Source of the DNA: Auxenochlorella pyrenoidosa
Lineage: Eukaryota > Chlorophyta > Trebouxiophyceae > Chlorellales > Chlorellaceae
Assembly: GCA_001430745.1 (NCBI GenBank)
Contig: KQ482018.1
Span: forward strand, 581,211 to 603,105
Direction of reading: 5' to 3'
DNA: 21,895 nucleotides
The notes beneath the pieces were generated by a model, which saw only the letters and a program-made list of their open reading frames with translations, did no database searches and was not told the origin of the DNA. Positions 1 through 8,618 of this stretch are shown here, piece after piece (the first letter of the stretch is position 1; every line of letters begins with the position of its first letter). A program made the translations under genes and the position numbers.

Positions 1-1
1 G

Positions 2-1637
2 CACAAGTATGAGGCGGCGCCTGCGCCGCCCGCGCTGGTGCAGCAGGGCCGGGAGCCGCCCTCCTTTTGGACGAGCCTGGCGCACGTGGCAGCCGGCGGC
101 GACGGCGGGGGCAGCCGCAGCGGCAGCCCGGCGGCGCCTGGCACGGCGGCCGCGAGCGTGGCAGCCGCTGCAGACGAGATGCTGGCAGCGGTGGCGGGGG
201 GAGAGCCGGTGGCAGTGGCGGAGAACAGCGCTTACGACCGGGACTTTGAGGTGAGGGGGGCCGCTGGTGGAGAGCATGGAACGCGGCGAACGGAAGGCAT
301 GTGCAGGCGCTAGGCTGGCTGCCACCCTGCTGCATGCTGCTCGTTCGGTCTCATGTGCCAGGGCAGCCAGCCGCATGCGCACACAGGTGTCACTGATGCG
401 TGGCGCCGACTGTAGGTCGCGCTGCTCCCTGCTTATTGCGACCAGCATCATTTTGTCTCAAAAACTTGTGTTTTTGAGACAAACTTGTGTTTCTTCCGTG
501 CCTCCCTCCCCCGCAGCTGTACCACCGCTCCCTGAGCTCCCGCTCCAGCGGCGACTCCCGCGGCGGCGACAGCGCGCGCAGCGGCGGGCGCAAGACGCCG
601 CGCGAGGAGGGCGACGCCGCCACCAGCCCCAACGACCGCCTGCGCAAGCAGGTGGGCAGCAGCCCAGGGCCAGGGTGGGCCCCGCTGCGCCGCTGGTGCC
701 GGCTGGGCACGCGTTCTGGGTGCAGGCCGCAGCATTGTTTGTTGCGTCGCAGCCTGCTTATTGATGCGAACACCATTCGCAGGAAGCACAGGTCCCCCCT
801 GGCCCGCGCTTGCCGCTGCTCACATTGCCGCCTGCAATGCCACAGGCGCGCGGCGAGGAGCGGCCGCCCTCGCCGGGCAAGCGGCGGCGCGAGCCGCCCG
901 GCGACCTCACACTGGAGGACCTGCAGTCTGTCAGCATGGACTCGGCCGCCGCGCAGGTGGGGCGCCCTGTGAGTGGGGCGGGGCGCGCCGAGCAGGAGCA
1001 CCTCGATTGGGTGCAACTTGCATGCAGCTTTGCCATGCGGGCAGGGCGCAGGGCGGCAAAGTGCTCGGGTAGTGGAGAGCGGCGCCAGGGGCCGTCCGTG
1101 GCGTGCACAGCGGCCTGCTGCTCCTCCAGCACGGCAGGCAGCAGCCTGCCCGCATGCATGCATGCCTCGGGATCTGCCTGCCTTTGCCGTACGTGTCCTC
1201 TCTACCCGGCCAGCCCTCCACCTCCTGGCATCCCCTGCCCGCCTGTTGCCTCCCGCTCGCAGCTGGGCAAGAAGGAGCGGACGCTGCAGGAGGCGACCAG
1301 CCCGCCGCCGCTGGGCCGCACCCTCTCAGACCTGCTGCCCAGCTCGGACATGGAGCTTGCAGACGGGTCTGCCACCCCCCGCAGCCGCGGCAGCGAGCAG
1401 GCAGCGGCGGCGGCGTGGGAGCAGCAGCAGCGGCTGCGGGGGAGCCGCGGCCGGCCGCGCCAGCTCAGCAACCTGGGGCGCCAGGCGTCTGCCGCCTCGT
1501 CGACAGCAGCTGGGGCAGGCGCAGCGGCGCCGCCTGCGGCAGCCCCTGCAGCAGCAGCCAGCCAGGGCGGAGTTGGGCGGCGGCACGTGCCGCCGCTGCG
1601 CTTGGGTCTGCCGCTGCAGCTGCCGGACAGGCAGTGA
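2..1637 (+). CDS. Gelsolin/villin-like protein, C-terminal part (gene continues upstream)
   Basis: Four exons are readable: 2-250, 517-651, 846-956 and 1263-1637 (TGA). All three introns are GT-AG and phase 0, with the donor form CAG or GAG|GTG. The first codons include VQQGREPPSFWTSL, which resembles the end of a gelsolin repeat (acidic or polar residue, G-x-E-P-x-x-FW-x-x-L). Gelsolin/villin proteins sever, cap or bundle actin filaments in the cytosol. After that the protein is low complexity: an Ala/Gly-rich linker, then Ser/Arg/Pro-rich segments with possible phosphorylation sites (RTLSDLLPSSDME), then an Ala/Gln-rich end. No villin headpiece is visible, so if this is a villin it lacks the usual C-terminal actin-binding domain or is a shorter relative. 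The identity rests on one short motif, so I am fairly sure of the exons and only moderately sure of the family. Confidence 0.55.
452..483. repeat. Perfect 14-bp inverted repeat (hairpin) in intron 1 of the gelsolin-like gene
   Basis: Arms at 452-465 and 470-483 are exact reverse complements around the 4-base loop TTGT. The patch is AT-rich in a GC-rich intron and ends about 30 bases before the splice acceptor at 515-516. The flanks also carry a short direct repeat (AAACTTGTGTTT). It would fold as a stem-loop in the pre-mRNA. Confidence 0.85.
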
Positions 1638-2040
1638 GGCCGCCCGGCTTGCTGCCAAAGGTCTGTGGTGACTAACCCTTCATTTGGTCTGACAGCACTC
1701 CTGTCGTACACACACCTAGCCTTGTTTTGACTGGTTGGCTCCGTCCTGCAAAGTGCATGCGAGCATGTAAGCCTCTGGGCGACGGGCAGGATGTTGAGTC
1801 CAGGCTGCCAACAGCAGATCTGCAGTAGGTGTGAATTTGCCAGCAAATGTGAGCTAAAGGCATGGCACCCGTGATTGAGAAGCAAGGCCGGCCAGTGGGC
1901 CCAGGTGCATCGTCGCTCCAGGCTGGAACCGCAGACAGGCCTTGCTGTGCGGCCCTTGGCGCCAGTGAGGCAAATGCTCAAGGGTTGCCTGCTCTCGCCC
2001 TTGCCTCTCTACCACACCAGTTAACATTGCTTGAGCAGGC
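1638..2040. other. Intergenic: 3' UTR of the gelsolin-like gene and 5' region of the next gene
   Basis: Apart from the poly(A) signal, no supported gene was found. An open frame at 1862-2110 (plus strand) shows no family motif and conflicts in frame with the better model that follows. Confidence 0.4.
1766..1770 (+). terminator. TGTAA polyadenylation signal, gelsolin-like gene
   Basis: TGTAA lies 129 bases past the TGA stop. UGUAA is the usual green-algal poly(A) signal. The role is inferred from motif and position only. Confidence 0.5.
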
Positions 2041-3064
2041 ATGTTCTCGGCTGCCTGTGCAGTCAGCAGAGCCGCAGCGCCCTGCTGCGGGCGTCCACCC
2101 GGCCGGGTGAGGCTGAGGAGGGTTGTCCAAGGGCTGCTGGGCTATCGTCCAGCCTTGGACTTGCTCGAATGTGCAGGGCACGCTGGAGAGCACAGTAGTA
2201 AAGCACTTGACGGCGCAGGAGTTGCGCTGGCGCCAGCGCCGGCGCCTGCCCATGCAGCTGGCGTGAGCCCAGTCAGTGGTTTTGCTGCCTGGCTCCGCCT
2301 TGCAAGCCTCGCCTCGTCTCGCCTCGCCTCATGCAGGTGTGCACCTGCAGCCCTCGAACTGGTTCTGGCTGCTACCACCGCTGGTCTGTTGCACGCATGC
2401 GCACCACCCAGCACGCCCTGGCAGCCGCTGCACCCGGCCAGCCAGAGGGCGGCGACGCTGGCGGCAGCGGGCTGGTCAACAGTGGCCGAGAGGACGCGGC
2501 ACCTGCTGGGAGCCCTGAGGAGGCCGCTGCAGTGGTGCATGAGGAGGTGAGGCGATGGATGGATGGGAGCTCGCCGCCAGCCGGCGCTGCAGCAAGTTGC
2601 GACAGCTTGCCAACAGTTCTTCCTTTCCCCCCACACACTTCTGACTCACAGCGCGGGTTTGAGGGCACAGGCGGCGTGATGCTGGACGTGTCCCACTCAC
2701 AGCCGCAGCCCTACCATGGTGGGTGGCAGGCCGGCTGCAGCCACCGGTTGCCAGCTATGATGTCGCAGTGGCATTGTGCCTGCATGCCGGCTGTGCTGCT
2801 CAGCTGGCGCTGCCGAGTGCCCTGGGCTGACACATGCCTGCCGCACCTGTCCTTCCCCTGCTGTTCCCTGGTGCCGCTCCCTGACGTATCTTTGCTCTCG
2901 ATGCATGATTCCCTTCTGCTCGAGCAGGCAAGGGCGTGGGCCGGCGGGAAGAGGTGGGCGGCAGTACTGTGTGGAAGCAGGCAGTCCCAGGCGGCAGCAA
3001 GAGAGCTAGCCCAGCTTCACGACCCGACGAGGGTGGGAGCCCGAGCGCACCAACAGAGCAGTGA
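2041..3064 (+). CDS. Orphan protein, four-exon model, function unknown
   Basis: The model is 2041-2262, 2337-2546, 2652-2718 and 2928-3064 (TGA at 3062-3064), about 210 residues. Introns are GT-AG and the phases agree at every join (0, 0, 1). The second acceptor follows a strong pyrimidine tract, although 2412 is an in-frame alternative acceptor. The N-terminus (MFSAACAVSRAAAPCCGRPP, then Arg-rich) could be an organelle-targeting peptide. An Ala/Pro run follows, then an acidic segment (SPEEAAAVVHEE), then the most ordered-looking part (GFEGTGGVMLDVSHSQPQPY) and a basic/Ser-rich tail. I recognise no family. The start and first exon are the weakest part; the last three exons are better supported by phase and by the downstream TGTAA. 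It sits in the same orientation between the gelsolin-like and OsmC genes. Confidence 0.4.
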
Positions 3065-3451
3065 ACTTTGAACAGGCAACTCATGCAGTCTTACTGCATT
3101 GTTGTTGCCAGCTGGTGCAGATGGGCACCCCAGTCTCAACCTGGTTGCTTGTGTGGGCGTGAAGTGTGTAAACCGCAACGGAATTCCAGCGATACAGGCC
3201 CCTACAGCCGCTTGCGCTGGATGCGCTTTCATGCCACTGGCTGGTGTGTATCTGCTCATGTGATCTTCCTGAGGAAGAAGGAGCTGCATGAGAAGGGAGG
3301 CCAGCATACATCATCACCTGCCATCCCGCACGCTGCGTGCTGGCGGTGCGCCCCGCTGGCACTGGCATTTGACAGCACTGCTGGCAGAAACTGGCGTGAT
3401 TTCGATTCACGGTCGCCCACACCCGCCCCTATTTACATCGTCTAGGCGATT
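3065..3451. other. Intergenic: 3' UTR of the orphan gene and promoter side of the OsmC gene
   Basis: Short open frames on both strands lack family motifs. The stretch just before the OsmC ATG is relatively AT-rich (CTATTTACATCG), with no clear TATA box. Confidence 0.4.
3167..3171 (+). terminator. TGTAA polyadenylation signal, orphan gene
   Basis: TGTAA 103 bases past the stop at 3064, within the usual algal range. It supports a transcript ending here and therefore the four-exon model. Confidence 0.45.
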
Positions 3452-4606
3452 ATGACTGTTTGCACAGCCTGCATCGGCGAGGCGCGCGCGCAGGGCGTGA
3501 GCAAAGGAGGCCCCGAGCCCAAGCCGCTGCCTTACGAGGTTGAAGTGACTAGCGCGTCCTCTGGGCTGCGCAGCGCGCTGCAGGCGGGCGAGTTCGGGTT
3601 CGCCCTGGATGCCGGTCGCGCGCTGGGCGGCGAGCAGAGCGCCGCCTCGCCCGTGCAAGCATTCATCGCCTCGATCGTGGCCTGCACGCAGGTGTGGGGG
3701 CTCGTGCACACGGTCTTTCTGACATCACAGAACTGTGTGGGAGTCTTGAGCGTTTGCTCTGGTTGCGGTCAGGTCGAACCATGAGCCGCTGGGCATGAAC
3801 GCTTGACAGGTGCTGTGACATCTCCCCGCTGGCCCCGCCCCTCTGCAGATCACCCTGCAAATCGTGGCCAAGGACGCAGGCGTGCAGCTGCCGGTGAGTG
3901 CCCAGCCGTTTGATGCGGCTTGCCGTTCTCCCTGCAGCGCGTGAGCACAGGCCTGCCTGCGCCTAGGCTATACCCACCAACACACCCTCAATGCTGCACC
4001 CCACCCCCGGCCATGCAGGACATCCGGTGGCAGGGCTTTGGCGTGTTTGACGCCCAGCGCCTGGTGTCCGGCTCTGAAACCAACCCTCGCTTTCAGCGAA
4101 TCACGGTGAGGTGGCATCGAACTTGCCTCAGAGAGCGGGGCAAGGAGGTGGCAACTGGTGCACCTCCCACCCAGGGCGAATGCTACTGACAGCCTTGAAT
4201 GGCAGCAACACGGGCCTTTTTAGCAAGCTCTCGCAGTTCAGGACCATGCTGCCTGCCTTCTGGCCACCCTACCTCTCTCTGCAGGTTCACGGCAAGCTGG
4301 AGGGTGCGGCGGTGGATCAGGCAACGCTTGATGAGCTGGCAGGCACGCTGCGCCCCGCTGTGCCCTTGTGCGCTACGTTCGGGTGCCCCGACCGTGGCGT
4401 GAGGCCTGCCTGTCTCTCCTCGCTCGACACAAGAGCGTCCCAAGAGCATTGAAAATATTCTGCTTGCCCAGCCCAGGACTGTGAGCCAAGCCTGTGCCGA
4501 CCACCCACCCCGCCCTGCAGCCCGCACCGCCGCCCGCTGCCCGATCAGCCAGAGCCTGCACCCCGGCATCGAGTATCAGCTGAAGCTGGACAGACTGGAG
4601 GCCTGA
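3452..4606 (+). CDS. OsmC/Ohr-family protein (thiol-dependent peroxide reductase fold)
   Basis: The five exons are 3452-3691, 3849-3893, 4019-4105, 4285-4342 and 4521-4606, giving 171 residues, close to the usual 140-170. The family pattern is clear: the LGGEQSAASPVQAFIASIVACT block (Cys about 78) and a second RCPISQSLHPG block (Cys about 150). These match the two redox cysteines that reduce organic hydroperoxides in Ohr/OsmC proteins. The last intron is best read as GC-AG (CAG|GCACGC to CTGCAG). That join keeps frame and gives the family-like LDELAARTAARCPIS, while GT donors nearby either break frame or insert about 17 foreign residues. No obvious targeting peptide is seen, so the location is probably cytosolic. 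Activity is inferred from the cysteines; some OsmC relatives have lost it. It is convergent with the patatin gene downstream. Confidence 0.85.
4343..4520 (+). other. Probable GC-AG intron in the OsmC gene
   Basis: Donor CAG|GCACGC, acceptor CTGCAG at 4515-4520. The phase-1 join restores the conserved spacing before the second redox cysteine. The GT alternatives at 4360 and 4394 fit worse. Confidence 0.7.
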
Positions 4607-5231
4607 GGCGGCAGCGACCCCGCCATGCTGGGCAGTACGACCTGAGGCCGCAGTGCTCAGCCAATCTGGCAATCTGGTCAGCACGGCAGCCTACCTGGGC
4701 AGTACGGCGGCAGCCGGCCAACCTGGGCGGGGCGGCACCGCAACGCAGAGCCGGGCGCCGGCAGGGGCGTGCCCCATTTGCGTGTCAAGGTGCAACGCAG
4801 TGGCCTTTGATGTGCCTGTCACACGTGCATTACAGCAAGCAGTCTGGAAGGAAGCGGTGAGCCAGGTCAAAGCAGTACAGGGCAAAGCAGGACGTTCAGC
4901 AGGGGCAGGAATCAGGTCGGTGCACCACGAAGGAAGGGATCCACGGGTGAAAACTTGGCCCTAGGATGCGGGCACGGTAGGTCCCGGGTCCTGGCGCGCA
5001 AACAGGGATTTGATGAGATGTGATGGGTAGCGCCGTGGCAGGCAGGCATCCCTGCCGCAGGGGCCAGGGGGCGCCAGGAATAGCAGGGTTGCAAGGATGC
5101 GTCAAGGGCGTGCTTTCGTCTCCACTCAGATATCAGAAATGGTAGGGCAGTTCTCCGTGCATTGTATGAGTACAGTGGGCGGGGGGGGCAGGGCGCGGCG
5201 CTGCGGCTGGCCACGCGCCCGCCCCTGCCGT
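4607..5231. other. Convergent intergenic region between the OsmC and patatin genes
   Basis: Presumed 3' UTRs of both genes. It holds short imperfect repeats (CTGGGCAGTACG twice, near 4628 and 4697) and an 8-base G run near 5181. A minus-strand TGTAA (TTACA at 4830-4834) could end the patatin transcript. No supported coding sequence. Confidence 0.45.
4830..4834 (-). terminator. Candidate TGTAA polyadenylation signal, patatin gene
   Basis: Reads TGTAA on the minus strand, about 400 bases past the patatin stop. That implies a long 3' UTR, so the assignment is tentative. Confidence 0.25.
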
Positions 5232-7399
5232 TCAGCTGGAGGCGGGCGTGAGCCCGCTGCGCGACGCCAGGCGCGGCGCCGGCACCACCCCGTTGACGGC
5301 GGCATTGTCGTCGCTGCCACCGTGCCCGTCGCTCTCCAGCAGCGCACGCAGCACGGGCAGCGCGCGCTGGCGGGCGGCCTCAAACTGCTGCTCATAGTCG
5401 CCGTAGCTCCAAAAGGAGACGCCGCTCTTGGGCGACTTGACCACCACCGCGTTCTGGCGGGCTGCAGGGCAGATTAGGGAGGGACAACCAGCTTGCAGCG
5501 GGCATTCCAAGCGCCGAAACCTGACGCTCTGCGGGGACGAGCCCGCAGGCCATGGCTGCATGCTGACAGGCAGGTGGATTGGCCACGGTCAACATCTGGG
5601 CAGCAGTGCATCTGGCAAATTCTGGTGCATGGATGCATCGGTGTGCAGGCTGGAGCAAGCGAGCAGCAATGCACAGCCTGCAGCCGGGGGCTCACCCAGG
5701 CCGTCGGTGCTGTCGTTGCCGCTGAAGGGCGAGCTGCGGCCGATGAGGTGCACCACAGCGGGGGCGGCCGCCGACAGCTGCCCGCCGTACCGCTGCTGCC
5801 GCCAGAGGTCGAGGCCGATGCGGCACTTGATGCCGCCATCGATGAAGGGCCCGTCCTCGCGGTCTGCAGGGCGGGCGGGGCAAGGGCACAGGGGGCAGGT
5901 GCTGACGTGTGGGCCCAAGCGTGGCATATTCACTGTGGTGCTTTGGTGCTGTTGTCAAGCATGGGCCGGGTGCGTCAAATGAGCGACTCGCAACCTGCAA
6001 ACGCAGCAAACCAGAAAACGCAGCGAGCGGGCAGGCAGGAGCGAGCGTGCACCCACCGGGGATGTCCACGGGCCTGAAGACAACCGGGATGGCTGCAGAG
6101 GCGGTGACCGCCGCGGGCAGGCTGCCGCTGTCCACCAGCAAGTGCCGCCCCTCTGCCGTCACGACGCCGCATGCAAAGTCTGCAGGCAGGCGCGACAGGA
6201 AGCAGAAGAAGGTTGGCGCCAGGTACCCAGACAGGCAGCAACAGACAGCAAGCAGACCCCAGCAGCGGCGGCAGGCAGCATGTGTGCTCTGCGACAGCAT
6301 GGCCAGCAGCGGGCGGGACGGCACGCGCTTTTGGAGCATCGGCGGTGGCGCCAGCGTGGCAAGGCAGCCCAGCAGCACGCACCCTGGTGCAGCTGCGAGA
6401 AGCTGGGCGGCAGCAGCGCCTGCAGGTCTTTGATGAGCGGCTCCATGGACAGCAGCCCCTCCCAGAACCTGTGGTTGCACGCCAGTCGCTCAATGGGGGC
6501 GTGCTTTGCAAACTCGGCCACAATCTGCGTGGCCAGGGAGCGGGAGGGAAGGCGGCGTGGGCAGCAGGATGCGCCGGGCAGCTCAGCCCAGGGCAGCCGC
6601 AGTGGGGCGTAGCAGATAAACTTGAGGTACCAGAGATAAACCCAAAGCGTGCTGAGGCAGCCCTGCAAGCACAGCGCAGCGGTGTCGGCAGGGCCGGCAG
6701 CCGGTGCCCACAGCAAGCTTGCACTGAGGGGCCCTCGGGGCAGGTGGGTGCTGCGCCGCACCTCGCGAGGCGTGTAGCCGGCAGCGTACAGCGAGCCGAT
6801 CAGTGCCCCGGCGCTCGTACCCATAATGCCGTTGATGGGCAGGCCCACGTCATCCACTGTGGGTGTGGAGGCACCGAGAGCAAGCTGGGATTAGAAGAAG
6901 ATAGAGCTGGAGGAGGGGGAGAGCAGACAGCATGTACACAACCAAGGGGGGCCAGTGCGCACCTGCTTGCAGGAACCCGCAGTGGTTTGCAAAGGCCAAG
7001 AAGCCGCTGCTGAGTACGAGGTCATATTTCACGCCTTTGTAGTCTGCACGAGGGATCAGTGACCGGGGGATATAGTGGTTCCGCAGCAGCAGCAGCAGTG
7101 CCGGCAGCAGCGGCAGGACCGACGGCAGCGGCGGTTTGGCTGCTGCAATTCAGCCGAGCACCTCGGGCTTCGCCGAGCAGCCAATCGATCGACACTGTAT
7201 CACATGCGAGCACTGTGCATGCGCTGCAGTCAGGACCCGAGGGTGGAACGGCCAGGGCCCCTTTGAACTTGAGCGCCGCTCTCTCACCTGGCCGCCTGTG
7301 CCTCTTGACCGCATGCACAGGCCGGTGGGCTGCTGCAGAGGCTGCGACCGTCCGCCGGCTGACCACAGACGGCGGGAGTGGTGCAACGAGTGGCGGCAT
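5232..7399 (-). CDS. Patatin-like phospholipase (acyl hydrolase) with a probable plastid transit peptide
   Basis: The seven exons, in transcript order, are 7399-7288, 7043-6963, 6856-6762, 6524-6383, 6179-6057, 5863-5696 and 5461-5232 (TGA), giving 316 residues. All introns are GT-AG; five of six are phase 1. The ATG has a strong context (GCCGCCATG). Residues 1-37 are rich in Ala, Ser and Arg with no acids, as in an algal chloroplast transit peptide. The catalytic Ser-Asp dyad of patatins is present: GTSAG at about 77-81 (Ser79) and DGG at about 193-195 (Asp193). The family blocks LYAAGYTPRE and VTASAAIPVVFRPVDIP are intact. The segment at about 46-62, where patatins usually have the Gly-rich oxyanion loop, reads LVLSSGFLAFANHCGFL, which lacks the G-G-G-x-R/K-G pattern. 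The enzyme probably hydrolyses acyl esters of membrane or storage lipids; the substrate is unknown. Confidence 0.88.
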
Positions 7400-8618
7400 G
7401 GCGGCTGCCACACCAAACCAAGGTGCACAATTCCCCACAGGAGTTCTGAGCAGGTTCCAGAATATACGAACCGGGTTTCTGGCGCAGCTCTGTGGCAACT
7501 GTTGATGCGCTGCGCTGTGCGACGGCCCAGCAGGCGGCGGCAGTGGCGGGAGTGCTGGCAAGGCTCAGAGTCGGCCTGCCACAGGGCTCTGCAGCGGCCT
7601 GCTGACGTAATGTATCAGATTATGTCCGGATGGTTGGCTGCATGAGAGAACAGCCTTGGCATCGCAGGATTGCACGCAGTACGTCAGCACGCTGTCAGCC
7701 CATGCCGCGGCAGTGCACCTCCGCCCAGCACATCCAAGGCTGTGTGGACACGTTATCACAGCTAAATGCACCAGTCGCTGCCCAACAGAAGCGTAATAGC
7801 TCTCCCTCGCAATCCATCCAAAGCTCAGGCCTGCGACGGAAAGAGCTACGGCTGCCATGAGCACCATCTTCAAGCTGCTGCACAAATTTTCAATGGCAGG
7901 CCTTGCCCAAGAAAGGAATTATGTTTTCGACTGTCAGCGGGACCTGCGTATCAGCTGTTGTGCACAAGATGCAGCAGCAGCTTTGCGGAACGTGCCTCGA
8001 GCCACAGACGGCCCGCTTTGGCCGAGCTGCATGAATGCCCCAACATGGCGAGCAAGTCTGTGGGAAAGGAAGAGGAATTGGGCAGGTTTGGGCAGGGCAT
8101 GCATCTCTGATACAAGCGGAATAGGGTGCCCATCACATCAGGGCTGGCCTTCTATCTCTAATCTCTCTGCTCACCCCGCCGCCCATCGCGCAGGTGCACC
8201 TCTGCCGTTTGATCTGTCATGCATTGGGGTGGAGAGAGTTGAGGGTATGAGACCAGAGTACAGCAGCCCTGAATGCCATATCAGTCCTACATCCAAGGGA
8301 AGGCCTGCTTTTAATCGCGCACATTGACAGGGAGGGCAGAGCTCGCTTACATGTGCCTGGCACATGTGCCTGCGCCACGCAGTCATGCAGGTGGCTCGCA
8401 CTTGGATCTCCCACTTGCAGCTGCCTGCAAACGGCCTAAGTACCTTTGAGCAAGTGGACACCGTGGATATGTATAGAGTGGCTACAGTGGTACGCGTTCC
8501 CCAAGCTTTCAAATGGCCCGCCACGTCACCACATGCTGACGTGGCGGCACATCGTGTTGTTCTCTTCAGCGCTGCTCCCGTCTGCCTGCCTATCCGCTGC
8601 AAACTCCGCTTGAGCGCA
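7400..8618. other. Divergent intergenic region; right part is the left flank of segmental copy A
   Basis: It separates the patatin start (minus) from gene A (plus). From about 7660 to 7860 it aligns by eye with 10695-10860, the flank of copy B, sharing GCACGCAG-ACGTCAGCACG, ACATCCAAGGCTG and CAGAAGCGT-AGTAGCTCTC-like blocks. A second conserved patch precedes the start codon (8465-8618 against 10975-11129). A TATA-like TATGTATAGA lies at about 8468. Roughly 7870-8460 has no clear counterpart in copy B. Open frames here show no family motif. Confidence 0.5.

Noticed and set aside
1862..2110. Small open frame MAPVIEKQG on the plus strand as a first exon of the orphan gene
   Set aside because: It ends in a stop at 2110 and no donor joins it in phase to the later exons as well as the 2041 start does.
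4360..4398. GT donors for the last OsmC intron (4360, 4394, 4399)
   Set aside because: They either break frame with the RCPISQ exon or add about 17 residues not seen in the family. The GC donor at 4343 fits phase and family spacing.
7085..7098. GCA/GCAG repeat as a notable microsatellite
   Set aside because: It is short and ordinary for this GC-rich genome, and it lies in intron 1 of the patatin gene without other signal.
7022..7561. Longer start for the patatin gene upstream of 7399
   Set aside because: The frame upstream begins with TTG, not ATG. The ATG at 7399 has a strong context, and the GTGAGA donor at 7287 explains why the frame beyond it is not coding.
7857..8327. Plus-strand open frame starting MSTIFKLLHKF between the patatin gene and gene A
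   Set aside because: It has an ATG in fair context, but no motif, no conserved counterpart in copy B, and composition typical of non-coding flank.
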